NCBI GenBank assembly: GCA_017645945.1
Contig: JAGCNL010000058.1
Location: 1-62,142, forward strand
Direction of reading: 5' to 3'
DNA from: Salinivirgaceae bacterium
Lineage (GTDB): Bacteria; Bacteroidota; Bacteroidia; Bacteroidales; SZUA-534
DNA length: 62,142 nucleotides
In this document: piece by piece, positions 42,741 to 51,277 of the stretch
How positions within the stretch are numbered: position 1 is the first letter of the stretch
How the letters are laid out: each line of letters begins with the position of its first letter
Program-made: the position numbers and the translations under genes
The notes under the pieces: generated by a model
What the model saw: only the letters and a program-made list of their open reading frames with translations
The model's database searches: none
What the model was told of the DNA's origin: nothing

Positions 42741-43646
42741 TCAATTAATCTGTCCTTGCATCAGCATTACGCCGAAGAGCATCAGCAGAGCGAGCGATGA
42801 GAGCACAAGAATGAACTGAGCGTTGTGTCCCATTCGGAAACGGGCCATAAACGACTCGATGATTCCTGCGGCCACTGCCACTGCGAACTGAATGGCCAGA
42901 AACATCGGCACAGCCATCGCAACTTCAAGATTACCAATGAAAAGATTGGCAATCAGCGCACCGTACATTGCAAATTTCAAGTTGGTGGCGTGAAGTATCA
43001 GGCCAAGGTCGAAGCCGCTGTTGTCGAGAATCATAACTTCGTGAATCATAGTCAGTTCAAGGTGCGTTTTTGGGTCATCAACAGGCATTCGGCTGTTTTC
43101 AATCATACAAATCATCAGCAGCAGGAAGCAGGCGATGGTCACCAATGCGTACGACAGACTCGAGCCAAGGTGCAAGTCGCTGAAAATCTGCAGGAACGAT
43201 GTGTGGCCAGTTATCAGTCCAAGCGTGCCCATCAAAACGAAGAAAGCGGGCTCGGCAAGCATCGAGAACAAGGCTTCGCGGCTTGCGCCCATACCTTCGA
43301 AACTGCTGCCAGTGTCGAGTGCGGCAATGATGCAGAAGAATTTGCCCAACGCCAGCACGTAGGCGAAGAAGACAAAATCGCACGGAAACGAGAACAGACC
43401 TGCGTTTGAGCCTAATGGCACAACGGCAATGGCCGCCAGCACCGACGCAAAATAAACCGACGGTGCGATGCGGAAAACAAGGCTGCTGACCGAGCTGTAA
43501 ACCGCGCCCTTGCGCAGTGAGCGCCAGATGTCGCGCATAGGCTGAAAAATACCAGGCCCCTTGCGCCCCGACGCCAGACTCTTGGTGCGGACAACTATGC
43601 CCGAAAAAAACAGGCTAACCGCAAATATTAGCGCAAAACTCAACAT
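42741..43646 (-). CDS. HyfC-like membrane subunit (NuoH/EchB type)
   Basis: A 301-residue membrane protein with about eight hydrophobic segments. Family marks are SGRKGPGIFQPMRDIWRSLRKGA (the first cytosolic loop linking to the soluble arm), IIAALDTGSSFEGMGASREA, and MIENSRMPVDDPKTHLELTMIHE, where the acidic residues correspond to the NuoH quinone-side loop. Its start shares one base with the stop of the HyfB-like gene (TAATG), so the two are coupled. Confidence 0.92.
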   Translation of the reverse strand: MLSFALIFAVSLFFSGIVVRTKSLASGRKGPGIFQPMRDIWRSLRKGAVYSSVSSLVFRIAPSVYFASVLAAIAVVPLGSNAGLFSFPCDFVFFAYVLALGKFFCIIAALDTGSSFEGMGASREALFSMLAEPAFFVLMGTLGLITGHTSFLQIFSDLHLGSSLSYALVTIACFLLLMICMIENSRMPVDDPKTHLELTMIHEVMILDNSGFDLGLILHATNLKFAMYGALIANLFIGNLEVAMAVPMFLAIQFAVAVAAGIIESFMARFRMGHNAQFILVLSSLALLMLFGVMLMQGQIN

Positions 43647-45670
43647 TATAAGGTATTTAGATAGTTTATGAATATTCGAATCAATTGATAAAGGAACGGC
43701 AATCCAAGTGCCAGCACCACAAACAGCAAGCCGTAGAGAATGTAGTTCTGCAGCCGTCCGTTTTGCAGGAACGAGAATTTGCCGAGCAGATAGCGCATCT
43801 TACGCAACGGGCTCTTAATCAGGCCTGTTTCGATGCGATCGAGCGACTCGGTAGAGTACGAAGCTTCGGCGGGGAAAATGCCGTCGACATCGGTTTTCTG
43901 CTTGCTAATCTGCAAAATGCCTTTGGCCAAACGGCGATAGCTGCGAACAAACGAGCTTGCCGTGTACTGCAGTTTGGGCGTTGGTGCCACATAGCCGCAG
44001 CCCCAAGTTGGGCCTTCCGACTCGGGCAGACGCCGTGTGCAGAAGCTGCGCAGCGCATAGATGGCAGCTACCAGCAAAACAAACCAGGCCATATACCAGC
44101 CAATCTGCGAAAGCGCGCCGAACGATGCAGGCAGAATTGTTGCCGTCGGTCCCACACCCACCATCTGCGCAAGCGCCAACATTATGGCGTTGATGAAATA
44201 TTGCGGGAACAAGCCGATGACAATTATCAGAATGCCAACCATATACATCGGCAGCAAACGACCGAAACCGAATTCGGCAGGTTCGGAATGAAGTTTGACG
44301 CGCGGCTCGCCAAGGAAGACCACGCCGAATGCCTTTGTGAAGCACATAATGGCCAATCCGCCGATGAGTGCCAGTCCAGCCATCGCAAACACAAACATCA
44401 GGATTGAAGCGTTTGAGAACGAAGCGTTTATGCCACTGAACAGGCCGCTATAGATGATGAATTCCGAAACGAAACCGTTGAATGGTGGCAGACCGCAGAT
44501 GGCCAGACTGCCGAGCAGGAAGAGCAACGCTGTGCGCGGCATCCGCTTGATGAGTCCGCCGAAATGCTCGATATCCATTGTGTGTGTGGCCTGATAGACA
44601 TTGCCCGCGCCGTAGAACAGCAGTGACTTGAACAGCGAGTGGTTGAGCACGTGAAGCAGCGCCCCAGCAAAGCCCACAATGGCCAGCGGTGTGCAGCTGT
44701 AGCCCATTCCAATGCAGCCAAGGCCGATGCCTATGCCAATGATGCCGATGTTCTCAACACTGTGATATGCAAGCAGTTTCTTCAGATTGTGCTGCACAAT
44801 GGCCTGCATCACACCATAAACGCCCGTTACGACCGAAATGGTCAGAATGAAGTATCCTACAGCAAGATAGTTGGTGTCGATGAGCATTATCATGCGCAGA
44901 ATGCCGTAGATGCCGATTTTGATGAGCACGCCCGACATCATTCCCGAAACATGCGATGGTGCAGCGGGGTGAGCATGCGGCAGCCAGGTGTGGAATGGTA
45001 CAAATCCTGCCTTGAAGGCGAAACCGACAAATAAAAGCAGCATCAGTCCGAAGCTTGCTGTTGGCGACTGCATTGCGGCAAACTGCCCAATGCCCGAAAA
45101 ATCGAACGTTCCAGTCACGGCAGCCACCCAAACGAACGCAACCGTGAGCAGCACCACGCCAATGTGCGACTGCACCAGGTAGTTGATGCCCGCGCGGATG
45201 GTGGTAACCTTGTCGCCTTCAAAAATGACGAGCAGAAACGAACCCAGCGCCATCAGTTCCCATGCAATCAGAAAGGCGATGCTGTTGCGCATTGCACAAA
45301 CGGCAATCAGTCCCGCGTGGACAAGCAGAAAGCTGACCCAGTGCAGACTCAAGGCTGAACGGCGTTCGGCGTAGGCCTGCATATAACGGCGGCCGTATAA
45401 CACGCTTGTAATCATCGTGAAATTGATGACCAGAACGAACCACGCCGAAAGCGGGTCGACAACCACAGGCACCATTCCCGTAAAGAACGAGCCTGCAAAT
45501 TCTTGCACAAACGTCTGTCCTGCAAGCGCTTGCACAGCAGGCACACTGCTGATAACTGACAGCGCCACAATACCGACAACGGCAGCAACACCTTTACCCT
45601 TGGAATCGAGCAAGACCACAAGCAAGATTGCCACCAAAAGTGTCAAAAGGTAAATTCCAATAAACGACAT
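43646..45670 (-). CDS. HyfB-like proton-channel subunit (NuoL/MrpA type)
   Basis: A 674-residue membrane protein with about 16 hydrophobic segments and NuoL/M-like signatures: FLIAWELMALGSFLLVIFEG, AGFVPFHTWLPHAHPAAPS, LLAYHSVENIGIIGIGIGLG, and HVLNHSLFKSLLFYGAG. The length and C-terminal extension fit HyfB. It is the first gene of the six-gene minus-strand operon, preceded by a repeat-rich leader and a TACTTTTG promoter box. Together with the HyfC, E and F types it forms a complete ion-pumping membrane arm. Confidence 0.93.
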   Translation of the reverse strand: MSFIGIYLLTLLVAILLVVLLDSKGKGVAAVVGIVALSVISSVPAVQALAGQTFVQEFAGSFFTGMVPVVVDPLSAWFVLVINFTMITSVLYGRRYMQAYAERRSALSLHWVSFLLVHAGLIAVCAMRNSIAFLIAWELMALGSFLLVIFEGDKVTTIRAGINYLVQSHIGVVLLTVAFVWVAAVTGTFDFSGIGQFAAMQSPTASFGLMLLLFVGFAFKAGFVPFHTWLPHAHPAAPSHVSGMMSGVLIKIGIYGILRMIMLIDTNYLAVGYFILTISVVTGVYGVMQAIVQHNLKKLLAYHSVENIGIIGIGIGLGCIGMGYSCTPLAIVGFAGALLHVLNHSLFKSLLFYGAGNVYQATHTMDIEHFGGLIKRMPRTALLFLLGSLAICGLPPFNGFVSEFIIYSGLFSGINASFSNASILMFVFAMAGLALIGGLAIMCFTKAFGVVFLGEPRVKLHSEPAEFGFGRLLPMYMVGILIIVIGLFPQYFINAIMLALAQMVGVGPTATILPASFGALSQIGWYMAWFVLLVAAIYALRSFCTRRLPESEGPTWGCGYVAPTPKLQYTASSFVRSYRRLAKGILQISKQKTDVDGIFPAEASYSTESLDRIETGLIKSPLRKMRYLLGKFSFLQNGRLQNYILYGLLFVVLALGLPFLYQLIRIFINYLNTL

Positions 45671-45790
45671 ATATTTTTGTTAAAGTTTAGACGCTTCGCT
45701 GTTAAGAAGGTGAGTCGCTTCGCTGTTAAGAGTTTAGAAAACCATTTTCCAACCACTAAACTTCTAACCTTCTCAACTTCTAAACATTTA
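45671..45790 (-). repeat. TTTAGA/GCTTCGCTGTTAAG repeat leader of the Hyf-like operon
   Basis: It contains two copies of CGCTTCGCTGTTAAG within 35 bases, flanked by GTTTAGA units, then CTAAACTTCTAACCTTC and CTTCTAAAC in inverse sense. It relates to the tract at 42.6 kb, where GCGCTTCGCGGTTTAG occurs. The transcript leader would span it. Confidence 0.55.
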
Positions 45791-45859
45791 TTATCAAACT
45801 GACAATCAGTTTATTTCTTGCAGGAATAAATGCCCGGCACCCTTCCTGAAAAGAAAGCG

Positions 45860-45867
45860 CAAAAGTA
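45860..45867 (-). promoter_or_regulatory. -7 box TACTTTTG for the Hyf-like operon
   Basis: Exact TAnnTTTG match on the minus strand, about 190 bases before the HyfB-like start. The -33 element is unclear. It implies a long untranslated leader made largely of repeats. Confidence 0.4.
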
Positions 45868-45931
45868 GAGTTTTGAGCAACAACTTGAATAAGTTACGGG
45901 CAAAATAACACGCTGAAAATGTGCGATTTTA

Positions 45932-45945
45932 TGCAAACGCTTGCA
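45932..45945. promoter_or_regulatory. LacI-type operator-like palindrome TGCAAACGCTTGCA
   Basis: A 5-base-arm palindrome around ACGC, similar in form to LacI-family operators (central CpG). It lies between the Hyf-like operon and the sigma-factor gene. No LacI regulator gene is in the window. Confidence 0.3.
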
Positions 45946-46056
45946 AATGGGGTGTTGGGTATGTTTTTTGTTTGTAAATGAACTTATTTTGTGAAATCTT
46001 CAAAAAAATAGCGGAAACGTGTAATATTTTTCGGGAACCATTGTCTAAAGGGCAGA

Positions 46057-46662
46057 ATGAATCAAACAGTGAACATCGACGAGCGAAGACGCATCAGCCG
46101 AATTGTGGACCGCTTGGCTGCGGGCGACAACCGTGCTGCAGCATCGGAATACGCTCACTTTGTGAAACTGTATTCACAACAGGTTCTTGACTTTACGGTG
46201 CGAATGGTGAGCTGCCGAGCCGATGCCGAAGAGTTGGCGCAAAACGCTTTCGTCAAGGCATACAGGGCGTTGGAAAAGTTTGAAGGGAAAGCTTCGTTCC
46301 TGACATGGATTTCGCGCATCGCCTACAACGAATCGATTAACCACCTGAAACGCCGCAAGATACGTTTGATTGACATTGATGAGGCCTCGATTGCCGACAG
46401 CGACATTGCCGACGACGAGTTCTCGACTGGCAACGAAGAGCGCATCAGGCTTATGGAGGATGCTCTCGACAATCTGCCGCCCGATGAGCGGATGCTGGTA
46501 CACCTCTATTATTATGAGGACAAGCCGCTGCAGGAGATTGCCTATGTGATGGACGCCGAGCCTAACGCTCTGGCTGTCAGGCTTCATCGGATTAGAAAAA
46601 AGTTATTGATAATGATAAAGGAAAAAGAATATGAAAGAGCTGAAAGACAACGATTTGCGTGA
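46057..46662 (+). CDS. ECF RNA polymerase sigma factor
   Basis: A 201-residue ECF (sigma-70 family) factor. Region 2 is visible in AEELAQNAFVKAYRALEKFE and ASFLTWISRIAYNESINHL. Region 4 is a helix-turn-helix: LPPDERMLVHLYYYEDKPLQ, then EIAYVMDAEPNALAVRLHRI. It overlaps the next gene, a membrane protein with anti-sigma layout, by 32 bases, so the pair is likely an ECF sigma/anti-sigma unit. The sensed signal is unknown. Confidence 0.92.
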   Translation: MNQTVNIDERRRISRIVDRLAAGDNRAAASEYAHFVKLYSQQVLDFTVRMVSCRADAEELAQNAFVKAYRALEKFEGKASFLTWISRIAYNESINHLKRRKIRLIDIDEASIADSDIADDEFSTGNEERIRLMEDALDNLPPDERMLVHLYYYEDKPLQEIAYVMDAEPNALAVRLHRIRKKLLIMIKEKEYERAERQRFA

Positions 46663-47593
46663 AGCTTTGCGCCGAAGCGAAGAAAAAAGAACAGCGGTTG
46701 AAGTGCCCGCTGACTTCTTCGACAGCATTATGGGCAAGATTGATGCCGAACCCAAGACCGTCAAAATGTGGCGCTGGGTGGCTGCTGCGGCCTGCATTGC
46801 ACTGGTGGCGGGCATCGGCACTGCAATTCTGTTTGCCGACCGAACCATTCAAGATAAGGGAATGACTGCCAGAATAGAAGCTGAGGAAAAAGCAGAAATT
46901 CAAGAATTTAACGCTTTTGTGGCCGATACCGTAACAGAACCTATTGACGCACCAAAGCCGAAAGTCACTGCTCCGGAACAAAAGACAAAACCAGCAGCAA
47001 AGCCGAAACCTGCAGCCGAACCTCAACCGTCACCAAATCCGAATTTGCGAATGGAAAGGCCCCAATATGCTGAAAACGCGCCGAAAACCGTTGCCGCAGA
47101 CACTGCGTCAAGCAACATTGCCGCCACTCAAGATGTCGCCAACACAGGTTATGCCGAAAATCAGCACCAAAACGACTATACCTATCTTGACCCGGCTCTA
47201 ATGGATAAATTCATATTGCAAATGGCTGAACTTCAAGGTGTAAGCAGAATAAAATCAGAATGTTCGGTCGCCAACGACACCATCTTTGATGAGTCTTTCT
47301 ATGTCTTTCCTGTCAAACAAGATTACGATGTGCTCGGACTCTTTTTGCTGATGGCCTGCCAATATTCCAACACCTCACCAGGCTACGTCTTCAACAACTC
47401 TGAACAGCAGATATTATTCAGCATTGACGATGTGCAAAACGGACTGAACTATCTTTGGATAGCCGAGCAGATAGATAATTCTAAAATAATGATTTACAGC
47501 ATTCACGCACCAATCGACATTGAATATGAATCTGACTGCTACCAGCAGTTTTACAATGACTTGACGTTTGCAAACTTCAATACATATTACTAA
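46631..47593 (+). CDS. Probable anti-sigma factor, single-pass membrane protein
   Basis: A 320-residue protein: a cytosolic N-terminus of about 50 residues (LREALRRSEEKR, VPADFFDSIMGKID, a pattern common at the start of Bacteroidota anti-sigma-like proteins), then one membrane helix WVAAAACIALVAGIGTAILF, a Pro/Lys/Ala-rich periplasmic linker (about residues 115-140), and a folded C-terminal part. The 32-base overlap with the sigma-factor gene and the topology support an anti-sigma role. No direct family signature was seen. Confidence 0.65.
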   Translation: MKELKDNDLREALRRSEEKRTAVEVPADFFDSIMGKIDAEPKTVKMWRWVAAAACIALVAGIGTAILFADRTIQDKGMTARIEAEEKAEIQEFNAFVADTVTEPIDAPKPKVTAPEQKTKPAAKPKPAAEPQPSPNPNLRMERPQYAENAPKTVAADTASSNIAATQDVANTGYAENQHQNDYTYLDPALMDKFILQMAELQGVSRIKSECSVANDTIFDESFYVFPVKQDYDVLGLFLLMACQYSNTSPGYVFNNSEQQILFSIDDVQNGLNYLWIAEQIDNSKIMIYSIHAPIDIEYESDCYQQFYNDLTFANFNTYY

Positions 47594-47613
47594 TCATTAA
47601 AAACCGTACTAAA

Positions 47614-48795
47614 ATGAAGAAAATAACAATTTTAAGCTTTATGGCATTGTTTTGTGCCAACGTTGTGGCTCAATCAGAAAACCAAACTATTCTTTACAAA
47701 AGCAGATGTTGTATGACGGTCAGTCCACCCACGATTACAACTTATATTACGGATGAAGAAAATAATGTTATAGGCCAAACGACATCCGTTAGATGGCCAA
47801 ACAACGAAAAAGACAGTTGGATGAAAGACACTTGCTGGGTTAAAGCACCTGTCATCAGCACCAAATATTACGACTCTTTGTTCCCTGGTATGAGAGATGG
47901 AATTATCAATATCACAAATAGTAACTTAGTGGTTATCAATTGGATGCTGACTATTGAAAACGACGAAACCGTGATGCACTGTTTCTTCACAATGCCAGCC
48001 GATACTGTAACCAACCTTTTCCTTGCAATGGAGGAAACCGCCATTGTAGACTTAAGGACAGGTGTTAATTATCGAATCAGGCGAACAGAGCCGGAATGTT
48101 TGCGAAAACATATTGGCGTGACAGCAAAAAAAGGCGATGTTCTCGACTTCAGAATTTATTTCCCAAAACTTCCTGAAACCACAAAAATTGTGTCAATCTA
48201 TACAGTTCCATTATGGTCTCAATATGGCGGAGTTGAGCACCTTTTAACACGAGAAAACAAAGCCCAAAAAGAGTACGACGAGGTTCCGAATATAATTTCA
48301 CCAACCTTTGTAAGTAAGAGTGAAGAAAAATATAATAAAGACAACTGGGATACCTGGCGGCACTACAAAGATGCGCACCTTATAAAACCTCTCAGAGAAG
48401 GTACAATGGCACTTTGGAACACGCCCGATGCAACATATATTGCCGTTGCCCACGAACAAAACTCAATGGGCGAATACTACGCTATAAACTCTGGAACAAT
48501 GCTTATCGACAACCGAGGTAACCGCTACAAACTCAAACGGTTTGGCGGTGGAAATCTGCCTATGGACGAATTATTCTGGATAGACGGCTATTCGGGCGAC
48601 TTCCTCACATTTCTGATGGAATTTGAGCCTATGCCGCCTTCGGTCACCTCATTCTCGTACGTTGTGCCAGACCTTGAACCTTTTTACGTGATGTTTGCAA
48701 ATTCCAAAGGCGGAATACGTTCCAACCTGAATGTCAACGAGCTACGTGCAAACCAATCGTTATTTGAATACAATCCGCGGGTTATTAAAGAATAA
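47614..48795 (+). CDS. Exported protein of unknown function
   Basis: A 393-residue protein with a signal peptide (MKKITILSFMALFCANVVAQ). The body is strand-rich, with Cys at two positions near the N-terminus (SRCC) and later regions such as DNRGNRYKLKRFGGG and FMEF-type segments; no enzyme signature. It starts 20 bases after the anti-sigma-like gene, so it may be the third gene of the sigma operon and either a target or an extracytoplasmic sensor partner. A terminator follows. Confidence 0.65.
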   Translation: MKKITILSFMALFCANVVAQSENQTILYKSRCCMTVSPPTITTYITDEENNVIGQTTSVRWPNNEKDSWMKDTCWVKAPVISTKYYDSLFPGMRDGIINITNSNLVVINWMLTIENDETVMHCFFTMPADTVTNLFLAMEETAIVDLRTGVNYRIRRTEPECLRKHIGVTAKKGDVLDFRIYFPKLPETTKIVSIYTVPLWSQYGGVEHLLTRENKAQKEYDEVPNIISPTFVSKSEEKYNKDNWDTWRHYKDAHLIKPLREGTMALWNTPDATYIAVAHEQNSMGEYYAINSGTMLIDNRGNRYKLKRFGGGNLPMDELFWIDGYSGDFLTFLMEFEPMPPSVTSFSYVVPDLEPFYVMFANSKGGIRSNLNVNELRANQSLFEYNPRVIKE

Positions 48796-48823
48796 TGCCC
48801 AAACTACTAACCATTTACTTGAG

Positions 48824-48851
48824 AAGGCGTGCCGCAAGGAGCGCCTTTTTT
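48824..48851 (+). terminator. Terminator after the exported-protein gene
   Basis: AAGGCG ... CGCCTT stem (6 bases, with partial inner pairing) followed by a run of six T. It lies 28 bases after the stop and also faces the end of the C10 protease gene. Confidence 0.75.
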
Positions 48852-48856
48852 GTATT

Positions 48857-51277
48857 CTATCTGACAACCAGCTTTCCAAACCTCGGCGGCGCGTTAAGCA
48901 GATTGGCTTTAACAATATAGATTCCGCGAGGCAATCCCGCGACCGACATTCTAATTTGCTTGGAATCAACACTCTGACAATCGACTCTCCTACCCGATGC
49001 CGAAACAATTTCAACGCTGGTTATCGGTTGGTCGCATTCAACAGCCACATAATCAGTTGCCGGATTAGGATAAATGCTCAACGGCAATTGTTCAACGCTA
49101 ACATTCTGATTGACAGCCGTAAATCCGTGGATTACTTCCAATACTCCGCGATGCCACATTCCGCCATAGTGCTCGCCATAATTCAGTGAGCCTGCCCACA
49201 TTCCTTTGCCGTTTGGCGCTATGCCTAAAGCCGTAAATTGGTCAATATCAGTATATAAATCGGCAAACTTGGTGAATGTTGAACCATTGTCGACACTGTA
49301 CGACAAACCAGTTGTCAAACCTCCAGCATTTTGGCCGACGCTGATAAGTGTGTCAGTACCAGGAATATAGGCGAAGTCAGAAGAATAAAAGAAGCCATTA
49401 GGCTCAATCTGCTTCCAATTTGTACCGCCATCGGTGGTGAGGAAAATCTCGTTTTTCTTTGATTTTGAGCTTGTTATCACACCAACATTATCATCTCGGA
49501 AAGCCATTTTGAAAATGTCGGAAAGTGGCGTTTGCACTACTGTCCACGTTGCGCCACGGTCAACCGAGCGGAAAAGCCGCCCCGCGCTGGTGCCAAAGAA
49601 AACCGTGTTGCCGCAGACCTCAAAACTTCTCACCTCCCCCGCTTCATCACGGTTGTTAGCTGGAATTCGCGACGATGGAACCCGAGTCCACTGCTTGCCG
49701 CCATCGGTGGTAGTGTATATCTCGAAGTAACCGTCGTTGGGGTCACCAACGCACACACCCGACTGGCTGTCCCAAAAATGAACGGCGTTGGGGAAAGCGC
49801 TCTTGCCTTCGAAAACGGCTGTCGGCTGGATATTCCAAGTCTTTCCGCCATCGGTGGTGTGCGCAATTTTACCTCCCGTTATCACTGTCGAATTCTCACT
49901 AACGTAAATCGAAGCCCATGCCTCATCGGCACTCACCGCGCTTATCGACGATATGGTATAACTCTCATTTTTAGGGATATTCACCATTCCAGCCTGCCAT
50001 GATTCGCCTCCATCAACAGTGCGGCAAAAATCCATGCACTGGCCGTTGCTAATGGTGCCATCATAAGCCGATGCCCACGCAACTTGCTCATTGACAGCCG
50101 AAATATTCAGAATACCACGATAACTTTTGCTGAAGCTCGAAGTCTGCAGCGTCCACATGAGCGGTGTTTCGGCGGCTGGCTGAATGCCAACCACAGCATC
50201 GAGTTCGCGGTCGAAAAGCGTTGTTTCAAGAATCATTCTGTCGGGCAGAAAAAAGCCGTCGTAATCGCCGCCCCAACCCCAGTTGATATGCAGATAACCA
50301 TCTGAATTATAACCATCTACAACCCATGCATGACCTTCCTGTCTACTCGTTGCTCCAGAGTAGATTACTGGCCGCCCTGCATCAATCTCCGCTTTCATCA
50401 TACTGAACCACTGATCGTTAGAGTAATCGGAATAAGTACAAAGCATGATTGAGTCGGAATAGCGGAAATATTGAGGCATCGCATAAAGCACATCAATGGT
50501 GTATGAGCCCGAGCCGCTTTTGGTGTACGACATATCAACAGACACCCCCGCGTGATAGAGCAACTGCGCCACAGCAGCGCGTTCGGCGGCCGAATTATGG
50601 GCGCGAATCTTGTCGGGCATCAAGTCCCAGCGGTAGGTGGTCGCGCCGAAATTGGCAAACTGCTGCCCGTATCCAGGCTCCTCCGAAGGTATGTATTTAT
50701 GCCATCCGCGCCCCGTTTTAGGCCATTTATGGTACCTCATAATCTGCCCCATTGCAATCGCAACACAGCCTGCAAAGCTCGGGCACGAATCGTTGTAGCT
50801 GTCAGTCTGCGACCAAGCCGATGTAATCAGCGGGCCAACTGTCAGTGGTTGAGCCGTGTCGGCGGTCGGAGCCGAATCTGCGCGAGCCCTCCATCGGCGG
50901 AGGTTTGCGGTCGAGCCGATGTCTTGACTGCGCACTGCTGAAATCTTCTGCCCGTAACGCTCAAGTTGGCGCATAAGCATCTTGTTCTCAACGGGTTCGC
51001 TCGCTGGCGATGTGCGCGAAAATCCCAAAACAGGGGTCACCGCATCGTCCGCTGCAATTATGGCAAATCCGCCATCGGCGTATGTGAAAACATAATAGAC
51101 CGTGTCACCATTGAAAATGCCAACGTGCTTTAAATCAACAACTGACGTTGATTTTTGCGTGTTGCGACCAAACAGATTGGCGGCAACCGCAGCGGCTTTG
51201 TCAACGCTGACGGACGAGGCCGATACAGTGTTGACTATCAGTAAAATCGATAATATGGTGCACAATCGGCGAATCAT
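48857..51277 (-). CDS. C10-family cysteine protease (streptopain type) with Asp-box repeats and T9SS signal
   Basis: An 806-residue secreted protein. A signal peptide (residues 1-20) is followed by a SpeB-like prodomain (VDKAAAVAANLFGR; YYVFTYADGGFAIIAADDAV). The C10 catalytic domain has Cys171 in FAGCVAIAMGQIMRYH and His316 in EGHAWVVDGYNSDGYLHINW, then GWGG. From about residue 370 to 720 come beta-propeller or Asp-box units (SVDRGATWT, HTTDGGKTW, LTTDGGTNW). The C-terminus LSIYPNPATDYVAVE ... GIYIVKANLL is a type IX secretion signal (Por type A). It is probably exported and surface-attached or released; the protease target is unknown. Its start overlaps the end of the SpmAB gene. Confidence 0.92.
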   Translation of the reverse strand: MIRRLCTILSILLIVNTVSASSVSVDKAAAVAANLFGRNTQKSTSVVDLKHVGIFNGDTVYYVFTYADGGFAIIAADDAVTPVLGFSRTSPASEPVENKMLMRQLERYGQKISAVRSQDIGSTANLRRWRARADSAPTADTAQPLTVGPLITSAWSQTDSYNDSCPSFAGCVAIAMGQIMRYHKWPKTGRGWHKYIPSEEPGYGQQFANFGATTYRWDLMPDKIRAHNSAAERAAVAQLLYHAGVSVDMSYTKSGSGSYTIDVLYAMPQYFRYSDSIMLCTYSDYSNDQWFSMMKAEIDAGRPVIYSGATSRQEGHAWVVDGYNSDGYLHINWGWGGDYDGFFLPDRMILETTLFDRELDAVVGIQPAAETPLMWTLQTSSFSKSYRGILNISAVNEQVAWASAYDGTISNGQCMDFCRTVDGGESWQAGMVNIPKNESYTISSISAVSADEAWASIYVSENSTVITGGKIAHTTDGGKTWNIQPTAVFEGKSAFPNAVHFWDSQSGVCVGDPNDGYFEIYTTTDGGKQWTRVPSSRIPANNRDEAGEVRSFEVCGNTVFFGTSAGRLFRSVDRGATWTVVQTPLSDIFKMAFRDDNVGVITSSKSKKNEIFLTTDGGTNWKQIEPNGFFYSSDFAYIPGTDTLISVGQNAGGLTTGLSYSVDNGSTFTKFADLYTDIDQFTALGIAPNGKGMWAGSLNYGEHYGGMWHRGVLEVIHGFTAVNQNVSVEQLPLSIYPNPATDYVAVECDQPITSVEIVSASGRRVDCQSVDSKQIRMSVAGLPRGIYIVKANLLNAPPRFGKLVVR

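Noticed and set aside
38987..45670. Functional formate hydrogenlyase or hydrogenase-4
   Set aside because: The large subunit has none of the four NiFe-binding cysteines, and no formate dehydrogenase or hydrogenase maturation gene is nearby.
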